In this document: piece after piece, positions 9,686 through 17,484 of the stretch
Layout: each line of letters opens with the position of its first letter
Position numbering within the stretch: position 1 is the stretch's first letter
NCBI RefSeq assembly: GCF_000722635.1
Contig: NZ_JOKH01000007.1
Location: 94,909 to 158,908 of the forward strand
Origin: Endozoicomonas numazuensis
GTDB taxonomy: Bacteria; Pseudomonadota; Gammaproteobacteria; Pseudomonadales; Endozoicomonadaceae
Length of the DNA stretch: 64,000 nucleotides
Reading direction: 5' to 3'
Notes under the pieces: model-generated
What the model saw: only the letters and a program-made list of their open reading frames with translations
The model's database searches: none
What the model was told of the DNA's origin: nothing
Made by a program: the position numbers and the translations under genes

Positions 9686-10774
9686 TTAACCCCTCGCCTC
9701 AAAATCAATTCGTGGGTCAACCAGCATATAGGTCAGATCCCCCAGCAGTTTTACGACCATGCCGATCAGTGTGAAAATAAAGAGTGAGCCAAACACCACA
9801 GGGTAATCACGGTTGATGGCAGCTTCATACCCCAGCAGGCCAAGACCATCCAGTGAGAATATGATTTCTATCAGCAATGAGCTGGTAAACAGGATACCAA
9901 TCAGGGCTGACGGGAATCCCGAGATCACCAGCAACATGGCATTCCTGAAAACATGCCCATAAAGCACCTGATTATTGTTCAGTCCTTTGGCTCTGGCGGT
10001 TTGAACATACTGGCGGTGAATTTCATCAAGAAATGAGTTTTTGGTTAGCATTGTCAGTGTGGCAAAGCCCCCAATGACGATACAGAAAACCGGTAGCACC
10101 ATATGCCAGGCGTAATTCAGGAACTTGCCCAGAAAACTGAGCTGGTCAAAGTTTTCAGAGGTTAAGCCACGCAAGGGGAAGACATTCCAGTAACTGCCAC
10201 CGGCGAACAGGACGATAAGAAGAATGGCCAGCAGAAAGCTTGGAATGGCATAACCTGTTGTAATTATTGCGCTGGTCCAGACATCAAACTGGCTACCATG
10301 TTTCAATGCTTTGCGAATTCCCATGGGGATGGAAATCAGGTAGATCAGCAAGGTGCTCCATAAACCCAGAGAAATAGAGACTGGCAATTTTTCTTTGATT
10401 AGATCGATGACTTTGGCGTCCCTGAAAAATGAATCACCAAACTCAAAATGGACATAGTTAACCACCATCTGAATAAAGCGCTCATACGCGGGTTTATCGA
10501 AGCCGTACAGTTTCTCTATGTCTTTGATCAGTTCCGGGTCCAGTCCTCGTCGGCCACGGTATTCACCGGACTCATCCATACTGAACTGTTGTATTTCGGC
10601 GCTGTTTGAACCCCCGATTCGACTGATAGCGTTGATCTCAAAGCCTTCAAGTTTTGCAATCATTTGTTCAACAGGCCCTCCGGGAGCAGCCTGGATAATG
10701 ACAAAGTTCAGTAACAAAATTCCAAACAGTGTCGGAATCATTAACGCCATTCGGCGCAGGATATAGCTCTTCAT
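9686..10774 (-). CDS. yejB: Peptide ABC transporter permease YejB
   Basis: Partner permease of YejE. 362 residues: N-terminal helix ([20 protein letters not shown]), a periplasmic stretch containing [19 protein letters not shown], then the DppB-type membrane domain with the loop [26 protein letters not shown]. Length and motifs match E. coli YejB. It begins 197 nt after yejA1; that gap holds a weak inverted repeat (TCAGCGGAT at 10913 and ATCCGCTGA at 10941), which could lower expression of the permeases relative to the binding protein. Confidence 0.96.
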   Translation of the reverse strand: MKSYILRRMALMIPTLFGILLLNFVIIQAAPGGPVEQMIAKLEGFEINAISRIGGSNSAEIQQFSMDESGEYRGRRGLDPELIKDIEKLYGFDKPAYERFIQMVVNYVHFEFGDSFFRDAKVIDLIKEKLPVSISLGLWSTLLIYLISIPMGIRKALKHGSQFDVWTSAIITTGYAIPSFLLAILLIVLFAGGSYWNVFPLRGLTSENFDQLSFLGKFLNYAWHMVLPVFCIVIGGFATLTMLTKNSFLDEIHRQYVQTARAKGLNNNQVLYGHVFRNAMLLVISGFPSALIGILFTSSLLIEIIFSLDGLGLLGYEAAINRDYPVVFGSLFIFTLIGMVVKLLGDLTYMLVDPRIDFEARG

Positions 10775-10971
10775 AGTCGGATCATTTCCAACGGCTAAAG
10801 TGATGGGGTTGCCAGCCTGGCAAATAGAAAGAATTCAAAGGCTTCCCCCAGAATCAGACCTCAGATCAAACCAATGCATCTGACCATCTGTTGATGGATG
10901 GTGATGAAACACTCAGCGGATCGATCAGTAAGGTTGGTCAATCCGCTGAACAGGCATCACATCCATTGAAA

Positions 10972-12960
10972 TTACTTCTGATTTTTTGAACGGCGAATCA
11001 GCCAGCCAAGAATAAGAATGATCAGTAGAATGCCCGCAGGCCATATAGGCATCCCTTTGTCTTGAACTTCCTTATCGGGGCTATCGGCGGTGGGGTCGTC
11101 GGCCTTGACGGTTTCTGGTTCTACCCACCAGGTATCCAGATCAAACTGGTATAGGGGTTCCTGATCCGGTTTGCTCAGAGGGTGGTTTAGAGGTTTCCAG
11201 TACGCTACGCGAGTGCTGGCCAGATACCAGTGCGGAATAATGTATTCGTTCCATAACAATACCCGGTCGAGGGCTTTGACGGCTGCCACCAGGTCGGCTC
11301 TGGAGTCTGCATTAGTCACCTCTTTGATCAATCCATCGATAACAGGGTTCTTGATGCCTATCAGGTTACGGCTTCCGGGGAGGTCTGCAGATTCGCTGCC
11401 CCAGAAATCCCTTTGCTCATTGCCGGGTGAGCTGGATTGAGGGAAACGGCTGACCAGCATGTCATAATCAAAGCTTCGGATTCGATTGATATATTGAGAT
11501 ATATCAACGATTCGCAGAGTGACTTTGACGCCCATTGCCTCCAGGTTTTTCTTCATGGGCAGGGCCACTTTTTCAATTGAAGAATCATGCAGCAGGATTT
11601 CAAACTCAAAGGGCTTTCCGTTTTTCCTGAGCGCGCCACCTTCAAGTTTCCATCCAGCTTGCTTCATCAGTGCCAAGGCATCGTTCAGCTGATTTCGGAT
11701 TTTGCCACTGCCATCGCTCACCGGCAGTGTGTGGGGTTGAGTAAAGAGCTCTGCAGGCAACTGTTTTCGCCAGGGCTCGAGGTAAGTCAGTTCTTTACCC
11801 TCAGGAATTCCTGTGGCTTCCATATCTGAGTTGGCAAAGTAGCTTCTGGTACGGGTATAACCGTTATAAAAGAGGTTTTTGTTCAGCCACTCGAAATCCA
11901 TAGCGTAATTCAAGGCCCTGCGCACCCTTACATCCTTAAAGGAATCCCTGCGAAGGTTGAAGACAAATCCCTGCATGCCCTGAGGGGATTTGGTAGGAAT
12001 GGATGCCTGAATCAGGTCCCCCTTTTTAACAGCGGGGGTGTTATAGGCAGTGGCCCAGTTTCTGGCAATATTCTCAAACCGGATATCATACTCACGGGCC
12101 TTAAGAGCCTGCAGAGATACATTGGCGTCACGGTAATAATCATAGCGACGCACATCGAAGTTATAACGACCTTTATTCACCGGGAGGTCTTTGCCCCAGT
12201 AGTCGTCAACCCGGTCGTAGACAATACTTCGGCCTGGCTCAGCAGAGCGGATCGTGTAAGGACCACTGCCCAGAGGTTGAGTGAGATTGGCGAGTTCAAA
12301 GTTGTTCGATGCTTTTTCCCAGAAGTGTTTAGGCAGAATTGGGAGCTGGGCAATAATGAGCGGCAGTTCAGGGTTGCGATTGTCTTTGAATACAAAGCGG
12401 ACGCTGCGTTTGGACAGTGCCTCGGCTTTGGTAATGTCACTATAGTAAGCCCGATAAAAAGGCGAGCCTTTATCCCTGAGCAACTCAAAACTATAGACTA
12501 CATCTTCTGCAGTTATAGGTTGGCCGTCATGAAAGCGGGCTTGCGGGTTGATATGAAAAGTGATGCCACTATTGTCCAGCGCGGGTTCAGCATACTGGGC
12601 AACCAGTGCATACATGGAAAAAGGCTCGTCGGCACTGCTGGTCATCAAGGTATCGTAGATTAAGCCAATGCCTGCTGCTGGAGTGCCTTTCTCAATATAG
12701 GGATTAAGGCTGTCAAAAGTCCCCATACTGGCCATTTTAAGTGTCCCGCCCTTGGGTGCATCAGGATTCACATATTCAAAGTGATCGAAATTCTTTGAAT
12801 ATTTAGTATCGCCGTGCAGTGAAAGGGAAGAGCGTTTATTAATTGCGTCCGCTGCTGTGACTGATACAGGCGTCATAGACAGGGAAAGAAAGAGGGTCGC
12901 AATAGGGAGAACGTTGGAAATCGTTGTCTTTAACGATCGTATCATCATTGTATCGGTCAT
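10972..12960 (-). CDS. yejA: YejA-type peptide-binding protein with C-terminal membrane anchor (copy 1)
   Basis: Solute-binding protein (SBP_bac_5 family) for the adjacent YejBEF. The start is set at the ATG at 12960 (AGGCGA 5 nt upstream), which places a clean signal peptide ending near TPVSVTAADA; the in-frame upstream extension to 13074 lacks this. 662 residues. The YejA signature FDHFEYVNPDAPKGGTLKMASMG is visible in part as NPDAPKGG near the N-terminus. Unlike E. coli YejA (604 residues, soluble), the C-terminus adds an acidic linker and a helix (WPAGILLIILILGWLI) followed by RRSKNQK, predicting anchoring to the inner membrane. Confidence 0.93.
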   Translation of the reverse strand: MTDTMMIRSLKTTISNVLPIATLFLSLSMTPVSVTAADAINKRSSLSLHGDTKYSKNFDHFEYVNPDAPKGGTLKMASMGTFDSLNPYIEKGTPAAGIGLIYDTLMTSSADEPFSMYALVAQYAEPALDNSGITFHINPQARFHDGQPITAEDVVYSFELLRDKGSPFYRAYYSDITKAEALSKRSVRFVFKDNRNPELPLIIAQLPILPKHFWEKASNNFELANLTQPLGSGPYTIRSAEPGRSIVYDRVDDYWGKDLPVNKGRYNFDVRRYDYYRDANVSLQALKAREYDIRFENIARNWATAYNTPAVKKGDLIQASIPTKSPQGMQGFVFNLRRDSFKDVRVRRALNYAMDFEWLNKNLFYNGYTRTRSYFANSDMEATGIPEGKELTYLEPWRKQLPAELFTQPHTLPVSDGSGKIRNQLNDALALMKQAGWKLEGGALRKNGKPFEFEILLHDSSIEKVALPMKKNLEAMGVKVTLRIVDISQYINRIRSFDYDMLVSRFPQSSSPGNEQRDFWGSESADLPGSRNLIGIKNPVIDGLIKEVTNADSRADLVAAVKALDRVLLWNEYIIPHWYLASTRVAYWKPLNHPLSKPDQEPLYQFDLDTWWVEPETVKADDPTADSPDKEVQDKGMPIWPAGILLIILILGWLIRRSKNQK

Positions 12961-13552
12961 GGTTCGCCTGGATCGCATTGTTATAACTATCGCCTCTATA
13001 ACTATAGTCGGCACCTTGACTACAGGTATTACTTCTTGCGGAGTTATTTCGATTCCTGACAATAGTTTAAACATTGACTAAACGTCACAGGCAAGATTTT
13101 TTAATCGATTTATTCAGTATCTGACCTGATCAAAGGAAATAAAAAAGCGAGCACTGCGAGGGGCTTGTTCTGGAGGAGCTAATCCCTTGCGATAAAATGA
13201 TAGGCCAATAGGGCATATACCATTGAGAAACCATTGAGGAATAACCGCATACTGCAGAGTACAACACGATCAAGGGCTTGCACACGGTTGTCAGCGCGTC
13301 AATCACAGGCATCGCTATGCCTGATATATTCTTACCGGCATGACTTTAGCGTCTGACACTAATATCTTCAGACATCAGTAAAAGTTGATCTGAAGCAATT
13401 AAAAATGCCGATAGAACTATAGAATTGACGAATATAAAGAATAGGGAATCATAGAGTTCCCAATTTTTATACTCTTAATGTAATCGGTTACATTAAGAGG
13501 CTGAAACACAACAGATCACATAACACGCCCGAGTACACACAGGGGAACATTA
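12961..13552. other. Divergent intergenic region yejA1 / chiP
   Basis: 592 bp between the divergent yejA1 and chiP starts. It contains the promoters of both transcripts, the LacI-type palindrome described separately, and an imperfect inverted repeat with arms CTTCAGA (13366) and TCTGAAG (13389). No convincing gene: a 60-codon frame on the minus strand has no ribosome site and no recognisable sequence. Confidence 0.6.
13472..13499. promoter_or_regulatory. LacI/GalR-type operator palindrome upstream of chiP
   Basis: Perfect 12-bp arms CTCTTAATGTAA and TTACATTAAGAG around a 4-nt centre TCGG. The core TGTAATCGGTTACA has the central-CG form typical of LacI/GalR-family operators. It overlaps a plausible -10 (TATACT at 13468-13473) and ends 53 nt before the chiP ATG, a position suited to repression. 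The cognate regulator is not in the window. Confidence 0.65.
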
Positions 13553-14860
13553 ATGTTCAAAAAGACCATGCTGGCCAGTGCTGTAATGGCTGCTGCTTTT
13601 GTCTCCACCGGTGCCCACGCTGAAGAGACTGGTAACCCTTTCTTCGATGATGCCACGATCTCTGGTGGCATCTACAACTTCACCCGTATCCGTGATCGTA
13701 AAGACGGTCCTGATGGGGATTACGAAGAAAACATTCACCACTCCACAGCGATGGCCAGCCTTGAGTTTAATTCAGGTCTGATCAATGGCTGGTTCGGTGT
13801 TGATATGGGGGTTTTCGGCACCTATGACCTTTGGAATTCCGGTACTTCCCAGTTCAGTGAATTCTCCCTGATCGATGACAAGGGCGAGATCCAGAATGGC
13901 TTCAGTGTTTATAAAGCCAATGCAAAGTTCGATTTTGGAGCCTTCAAGGCTCGTACTGGCTACCTGCAGCCCACTGGTCCTGGTGTTCTGGGCGTAAACT
14001 GGAGCTTTGCTCCAGGTACCTACACAGGTAGTGAGCTGACCTACAGCGAAGGTGGCCTGAACCTGGCGTACTTCTGGGCGAATGAATACAAGAGCCCATG
14101 GACTTATGATATGGAAGGTATGCTGCGCGAAGACGGTACACGCATGAGCTATGTACACAGCTTCGGTGCCAGTTACGACTTTGACAACGGTGTCAGCGTT
14201 CTGGGTGCTTTTGGACAGGGCGAAGACTATGTTGACATGTACAAGTTAAAGCTTGGCTACAACAGCGAAGGTCTGGGTCTGAGCTACCAGTTTTACGGTA
14301 TAGACGATAAAGCGGACGATGGCTCAGCCAATGATCTCTATGAAGGCATGGGCTACCAGCACGCGATTACTTCCAGCCTGGCTAAAGGAAACTGGACTTA
14401 CCGTGCAGAAGCTACTTACACACGGGCTAAAGGACAGAAAGGTGCTTTTGTCTTCCGTCCAACCTATGCTTCTGGCGAATCTAATGGTGCCTACGATATT
14501 TGGTGGGATCAGCGCTCTGACTTCAACCATGATGGCGAAAAAGCCGTTTTCGCCGGTGCCTGGTATGACTTCACCGAGATGGGTTATGCGGGTTGGACAG
14601 CAGGCTTCTCTGTGGGCTATGGCTGGGGTGCGGAGTCCCAGGACACCTCCATTACCACAGAAGAGCTGGAAGAAATTGGTTACAGTGTTGACGTTGGCTA
14701 TACCTTCCAGACAGGTAATCTGAAAGGCGCTACCGTCGCTCTGCACGCGACCTATTTTGACCTGAAGACCGATGTTGGCAGCTACACGACAGCATTCCCC
14801 AATGCTTTCCAGGATGAGAAAGACATCAAGTTGATGTTTATGATGCCTTTCACTCTGTAA
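13553..14860 (+). CDS. chiP: Chitoporin ChiP (OprD-like outer-membrane porin)
   Basis: Outer-membrane channel for chitooligosaccharides. 435 residues, signal peptide MFKKTMLASAVMAAAFVSTG ending AHA-EE, then a beta-barrel sequence closing with a terminal aromatic-rich strand (MFMMPFTL). It matches E. coli ChiP/YbfM along its length: GGIYNFTRIRDRKD, RTGYLQPTGPGVLG, WSFAPGTYTG, YQFYGIDDKADDGSANDLY, DIWWDQRSDFNHDGEKAVF and FQDEKDIKLMF. AGGGGA lies 9 nt before the ATG. Monocistronic, with its own terminator; probably controlled through the upstream palindrome. Confidence 0.9.
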   Translation: MFKKTMLASAVMAAAFVSTGAHAEETGNPFFDDATISGGIYNFTRIRDRKDGPDGDYEENIHHSTAMASLEFNSGLINGWFGVDMGVFGTYDLWNSGTSQFSEFSLIDDKGEIQNGFSVYKANAKFDFGAFKARTGYLQPTGPGVLGVNWSFAPGTYTGSELTYSEGGLNLAYFWANEYKSPWTYDMEGMLREDGTRMSYVHSFGASYDFDNGVSVLGAFGQGEDYVDMYKLKLGYNSEGLGLSYQFYGIDDKADDGSANDLYEGMGYQHAITSSLAKGNWTYRAEATYTRAKGQKGAFVFRPTYASGESNGAYDIWWDQRSDFNHDGEKAVFAGAWYDFTEMGYAGWTAGFSVGYGWGAESQDTSITTEELEEIGYSVDVGYTFQTGNLKGATVALHATYFDLKTDVGSYTTAFPNAFQDEKDIKLMFMMPFTL

Positions 14861-14896
14861 TAGAGTTAATAGCAAGCTCAAAATGATGTGTGGGGT

Positions 14897-14928
14897 CACC
14901 AGTAGCATGTTCTGCTGGTGGCTTTTTT
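14897..14928 (+). terminator. Intrinsic terminator of chiP
   Basis: Stem CACCAGTAG / CTGCTGGTG (one G-T pair), 6-nt loop, followed by GC and a run of six T, 37 nt after the chiP stop. Confidence 0.88.
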
Positions 14929-15499
14929 ATATAAGGCTAGTGAAGGTGCGAATAGCCTTCCCGGAGTTTAAATTTCTGCAATCATTTTTAAGTACTAGAA
15001 ACCTTTAATTGCTGTCAAACCACTCAAGAAAAATCAAGCCGTATTGGAACTGGATGGTCTTTTTGCATATAAAACAGGAAGGTTCCTGGAGCGATTCAAG
15101 AACCCTCGGCCGACAGAGGGTGTCGCAAAACCTACTACAAGCCGGTAATCTGTATATTAAAGTAGCTTTACCGGCTTCAGCATGACGACAAGAACTCAAC
15201 TCCAGCTTCATTTCCCTTGCTTTCTGGGGCAGGCAACGTAGTAAAAACTCTTGCAAGCAATACCACAGGCAGACGCTGAAAAATATTCATGATTCCGAGA
15301 TCATTTACTTATAACTCTAAAAATTTAGGAAATAACTCTCCTTAGCACCAAATTTCGCTATATTTTTTGCTTACAGTTTGAAATAAGGTAAACACTCAGC
15401 CAATAACACCTACCCTGCATGCCTTAAGCAGGGTATTTTAAAGGCTCTGATTTGATGTTCATTGGTAATAGCCCGGTTACATCCGACCCTCTTGGGGAA

Positions 15500-15600
15500 G
15501 GAGGGCAGGATTGTCAGCACATGCTTCAGCCAGGTATAAGGCTCATGGCCATTGATTTTGGCCGCTTCCACCAGGCTGTACAGAGGATGGACAGATCATG
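15500..15600 (-). pseudogene. IS66-family transposase, C-terminal remnant
   Basis: Read on the minus strand this gives LYSLVEAAKINGHEPYTWL followed by KHVLTILPSFPKR, which is the conserved C-terminal tail of IS66-type (TnpC) transposases. No catalytic domain, start or terminal repeats accompany it, so only the last ~40 codons survive. Confidence 0.75.
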
Positions 15601-15779
15601 CTGTGGGGTATATTCGGCATAAAAGAGTTATCGTCAAATCTGGTGTTTGAGTCAGAATCAGGTGGCCTCCTGATCAGTGTCATTCACTGCGCGAATTCCA
15701 TCTTTGAAACGAATGTCTTGAACGACATCGGCAGCGTTTTTCAGTACTTTGACTCAGCTTGAGCACCATTGACAGAATG

Positions 15780-16005
15780 CTGTCACGACTCACACAGTCC
15801 CCAGATAAGGCAGAATCAGCATTGAATTGAATGTGTTGCCATTGCCATTGCCATTGCCATTGCCATTGCCATTGCCATTGCCATTGCCATTGCCATTGCC
15901 ATTGCCATTGCCATTGCCAGAGCGGCCTCGCACCTTTGGAACTTTAACGGGAACAGAGCCTATGCCCGTTTGTATTTCCCGCATATACCCGTGACAGGGT
16001 ACGCC
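15780..16005 (-). pseudogene. IS256-family transposase remnant interrupted by a Gly-Asn microsatellite
   Basis: The minus strand encodes GYMREIQTGIG, then SVPVKVPKVRGRSG, a (Gly-Asn)n run, and TFNSMLILPYLGTV before a stop. In intact IS256/mutator-type transposases the segments REIQTGIG.V.VKVPKVRDRSG and F.S.ILPPYL are separated by only a few residues, so the repeat expansion sits inside what was a conserved N-terminal region. An in-frame stop lies upstream and the catalytic core is absent. Confidence 0.75.
15836..15918. repeat. Hexanucleotide microsatellite (ATTGCC), about 13.8 copies
   Basis: Thirteen perfect ATTGCC units (15841-15918) preceded by TTGCC. On the minus strand it reads as alternating Gly-Asn codons inside the IS256-like remnant. 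Perfect copies suggest recent slippage. Confidence 0.95.
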
Positions 16006-16019
16006 ACCTTTTTATGTCT

Positions 16020-17057
16020 TCAAGCACCAGAAAGGAAGAGAACTCCAAAAAAAAGACCAATGTACGCTGTCATAGCGATTACAAGAAATCCTACTTCTCC
16101 TAAATCGCCGGTATAAAATCGCAACCACGCACTGATCAGAGGTGAGGGGGAAGTGTCAGAATAAGAGAAAGGCGCTTTAGAGGGCGTTGCTCTGTCTTGT
16201 GTTGTTTTGATAGGCAGCGCTTCTTCCGAAGTTTTGTAACTGACCTTTGAAGTGGAGGGTATTATCGTTGTTTCGCTTTTGACTTCTAAGGGGATGCAGG
16301 AAGATGCTTTAGGGGGACGAGGCTCATAATGCAAAATATTATTTTTTTCAGCGGGTATGATTTTACACATCGACACACCAGAGCAATAAGAAGTAAATCC
16401 ATAAAGTACATTTTTTATAAAAACAGGCTGTCTTGAAAGCTCATTTTTCATGCAACCCTCTACAGAGCATTCATGCTTTTTGTAGTTGGTATGTTTAATG
16501 GTGACTAAATTATTAGTTAGATTTTTAGTGTCATAGGTCTCCACGTAAACCAATTCTTTAGCGGCAACATCTTCGTCCAGAGTAGTATAACGGAGGGGGC
16601 TGTAACCGAATCCATCTTCAAGCCGAATAGATACAATGTCATCTTTTTTCCATTTAGGCGCATTATCCATATTTCTGATATAACCAACACCAAAGGGATA
16701 CTTTGGCGTAAACACTTTAATGACCCACTGACCTTCCTCCTCAGACTCTACAGGTTCTCCCCTGGTATTCAGCCCTCTGAGGTGAAGCTTAATTTTATTA
16801 GCATGTTGCCCACTAATAAGAAGGTTACCAGCATCGTAGAAACCAGAGAATAGAAAAACAGAACTCGATTCATTAGTACTTTCAGAACAGTCCACTCCGT
16901 ATGTTTTGTGCTCTTTGATCTGGAAAACAGAGGCACTAAAAGAGCTTAGATAACCTAAATCATCATTCTCAAAATTTTTTTCCTCGGGTAAAACCGGATA
17001 AAGCACCGAAAAACAGTGACTGCTTATCAATAATAAACAAGATAAAACCGCGCGCAT
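16020..17057 (-). CDS. Unknown single-pass surface protein (type I topology)
   Basis: 345 residues, not recognised. The N-terminus is a signal peptide (RAVLSCLLLISSHCFSVLY); residues ~25-245 form an extracytoplasmic domain with paired cysteines (HECSVEGC, YCSGVSMC), then a Ser/Thr/Pro-rich stalk (~250-310) and one membrane helix (FLVIAMTAYIGLFFGVLFL) at the extreme C-terminus. This ectodomain-stalk-anchor layout is unusual for a bacterium. The gene is more AT-rich than its neighbours and lies next to the transposase remnants, both consistent with acquisition. The ribosome site is weak. Function unknown. Confidence 0.75.
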   Translation of the reverse strand: MRAVLSCLLLISSHCFSVLYPVLPEEKNFENDDLGYLSSFSASVFQIKEHKTYGVDCSESTNESSSVFLFSGFYDAGNLLISGQHANKIKLHLRGLNTRGEPVESEEEGQWVIKVFTPKYPFGVGYIRNMDNAPKWKKDDIVSIRLEDGFGYSPLRYTTLDEDVAAKELVYVETYDTKNLTNNLVTIKHTNYKKHECSVEGCMKNELSRQPVFIKNVLYGFTSYCSGVSMCKIIPAEKNNILHYEPRPPKASSCIPLEVKSETTIIPSTSKVSYKTSEEALPIKTTQDRATPSKAPFSYSDTSPSPLISAWLRFYTGDLGEVGFLVIAMTAYIGLFFGVLFLSGA

Positions 17058-17198
17058 TGTATAGATAACCGCTGACAGGAATAACGCAATAATGTTAGTA
17101 GATGTTTATATTTAAAGGACTGATTTGATTAAAAAAATGATCGTGGTGTGAAAATTGAAAGACAAGAATTTGTCTCTGCTTGGTAGGTAGGAAGCAGG

Positions 17199-17460
17199 CT
17201 AAGTTCCAGTGAGTAGTTGGAAGCACCAGTGTTCAGTAACTATGCTGACGAATCGGTCAGTATTCTCTATCGACATACGGGATAATGCTGTCAAACTGAC
17301 CGGTGACGGCTTGTCTGAACTCTCCACCTTTTGGGGTATCCGGGTTGGTGTAATCAAAGTGTTGAAAGTTATGACGGTCTTTGGCTCACCATAGAGACTA
17401 ATGGCATGCGTCAAGGGAATCTTTTCTGATCCCCATACAAAGCTGGCAAGCATTATGAGA
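17199..17460 (-). pseudogene. yejA-type binding protein, frameshifted N-terminal fragment (copy 4)
   Basis: The minus strand reads a hydrophobic leader then THAISLYGEPK in one frame. A one-base loss then moves the homology to the next frame, which continues HNFQHFDYTNPDTPKGGEF and RQAVTGQFDSIIPYVDREY before a TGA. This is the N-terminus of a YejA protein (compare HAVSLHGTPKYPSDFKHFSYVNPDAP in copy 2). Nothing after the first ~80 codons remains. It lies just downstream of the intact copy at 17485-19296, so it is the decayed last member of a tandem array. Confidence 0.82.
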
Positions 17461-17484
17461 TGAATAACCCGGAAACGATTGGCT

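Larger units (their letters stand above)
14929..16019. other. Gene-poor stretch with transposase remnants
   Basis: About 1.1 kb without an intact gene. It holds an inverted repeat AAGCCGGTAA (15139-15148) / TTACCGGCTT (15168-15177), a terminator-like hairpin TACCCTGC (15411) / GCAGGGTA (15428), an IS66-like fragment, a hexanucleotide microsatellite and an IS256-like fragment (each listed). An 83-codon frame on the minus strand at 15005-15256 has no recognisable content and looks non-coding. Confidence 0.7.

Noticed and set aside
13130-13312. 60-codon minus-strand frame in the yejA1-chiP intergenic region
   Set aside because: No ribosome site and no coherent protein features; lies in a regulatory region.
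15005-15256. 83-codon minus-strand frame downstream of chiP
   Set aside because: No ribosome site, no recognisable domain, cysteine-rich irregular composition, and it spans the AAGCCGGTAA inverted repeat; more likely non-coding.
15836-15918. The ATTGCC array considered as a CRISPR or replication iteron array
   Set aside because: Units are 6 bp with no spacers and no cas or rep gene nearby; simple slippage repeat.
17209-17394. 61-codon plus-strand frame opposite the yejA relic
   Set aside because: The minus strand carries clear YejA homology in two frames; this frame is its shadow.
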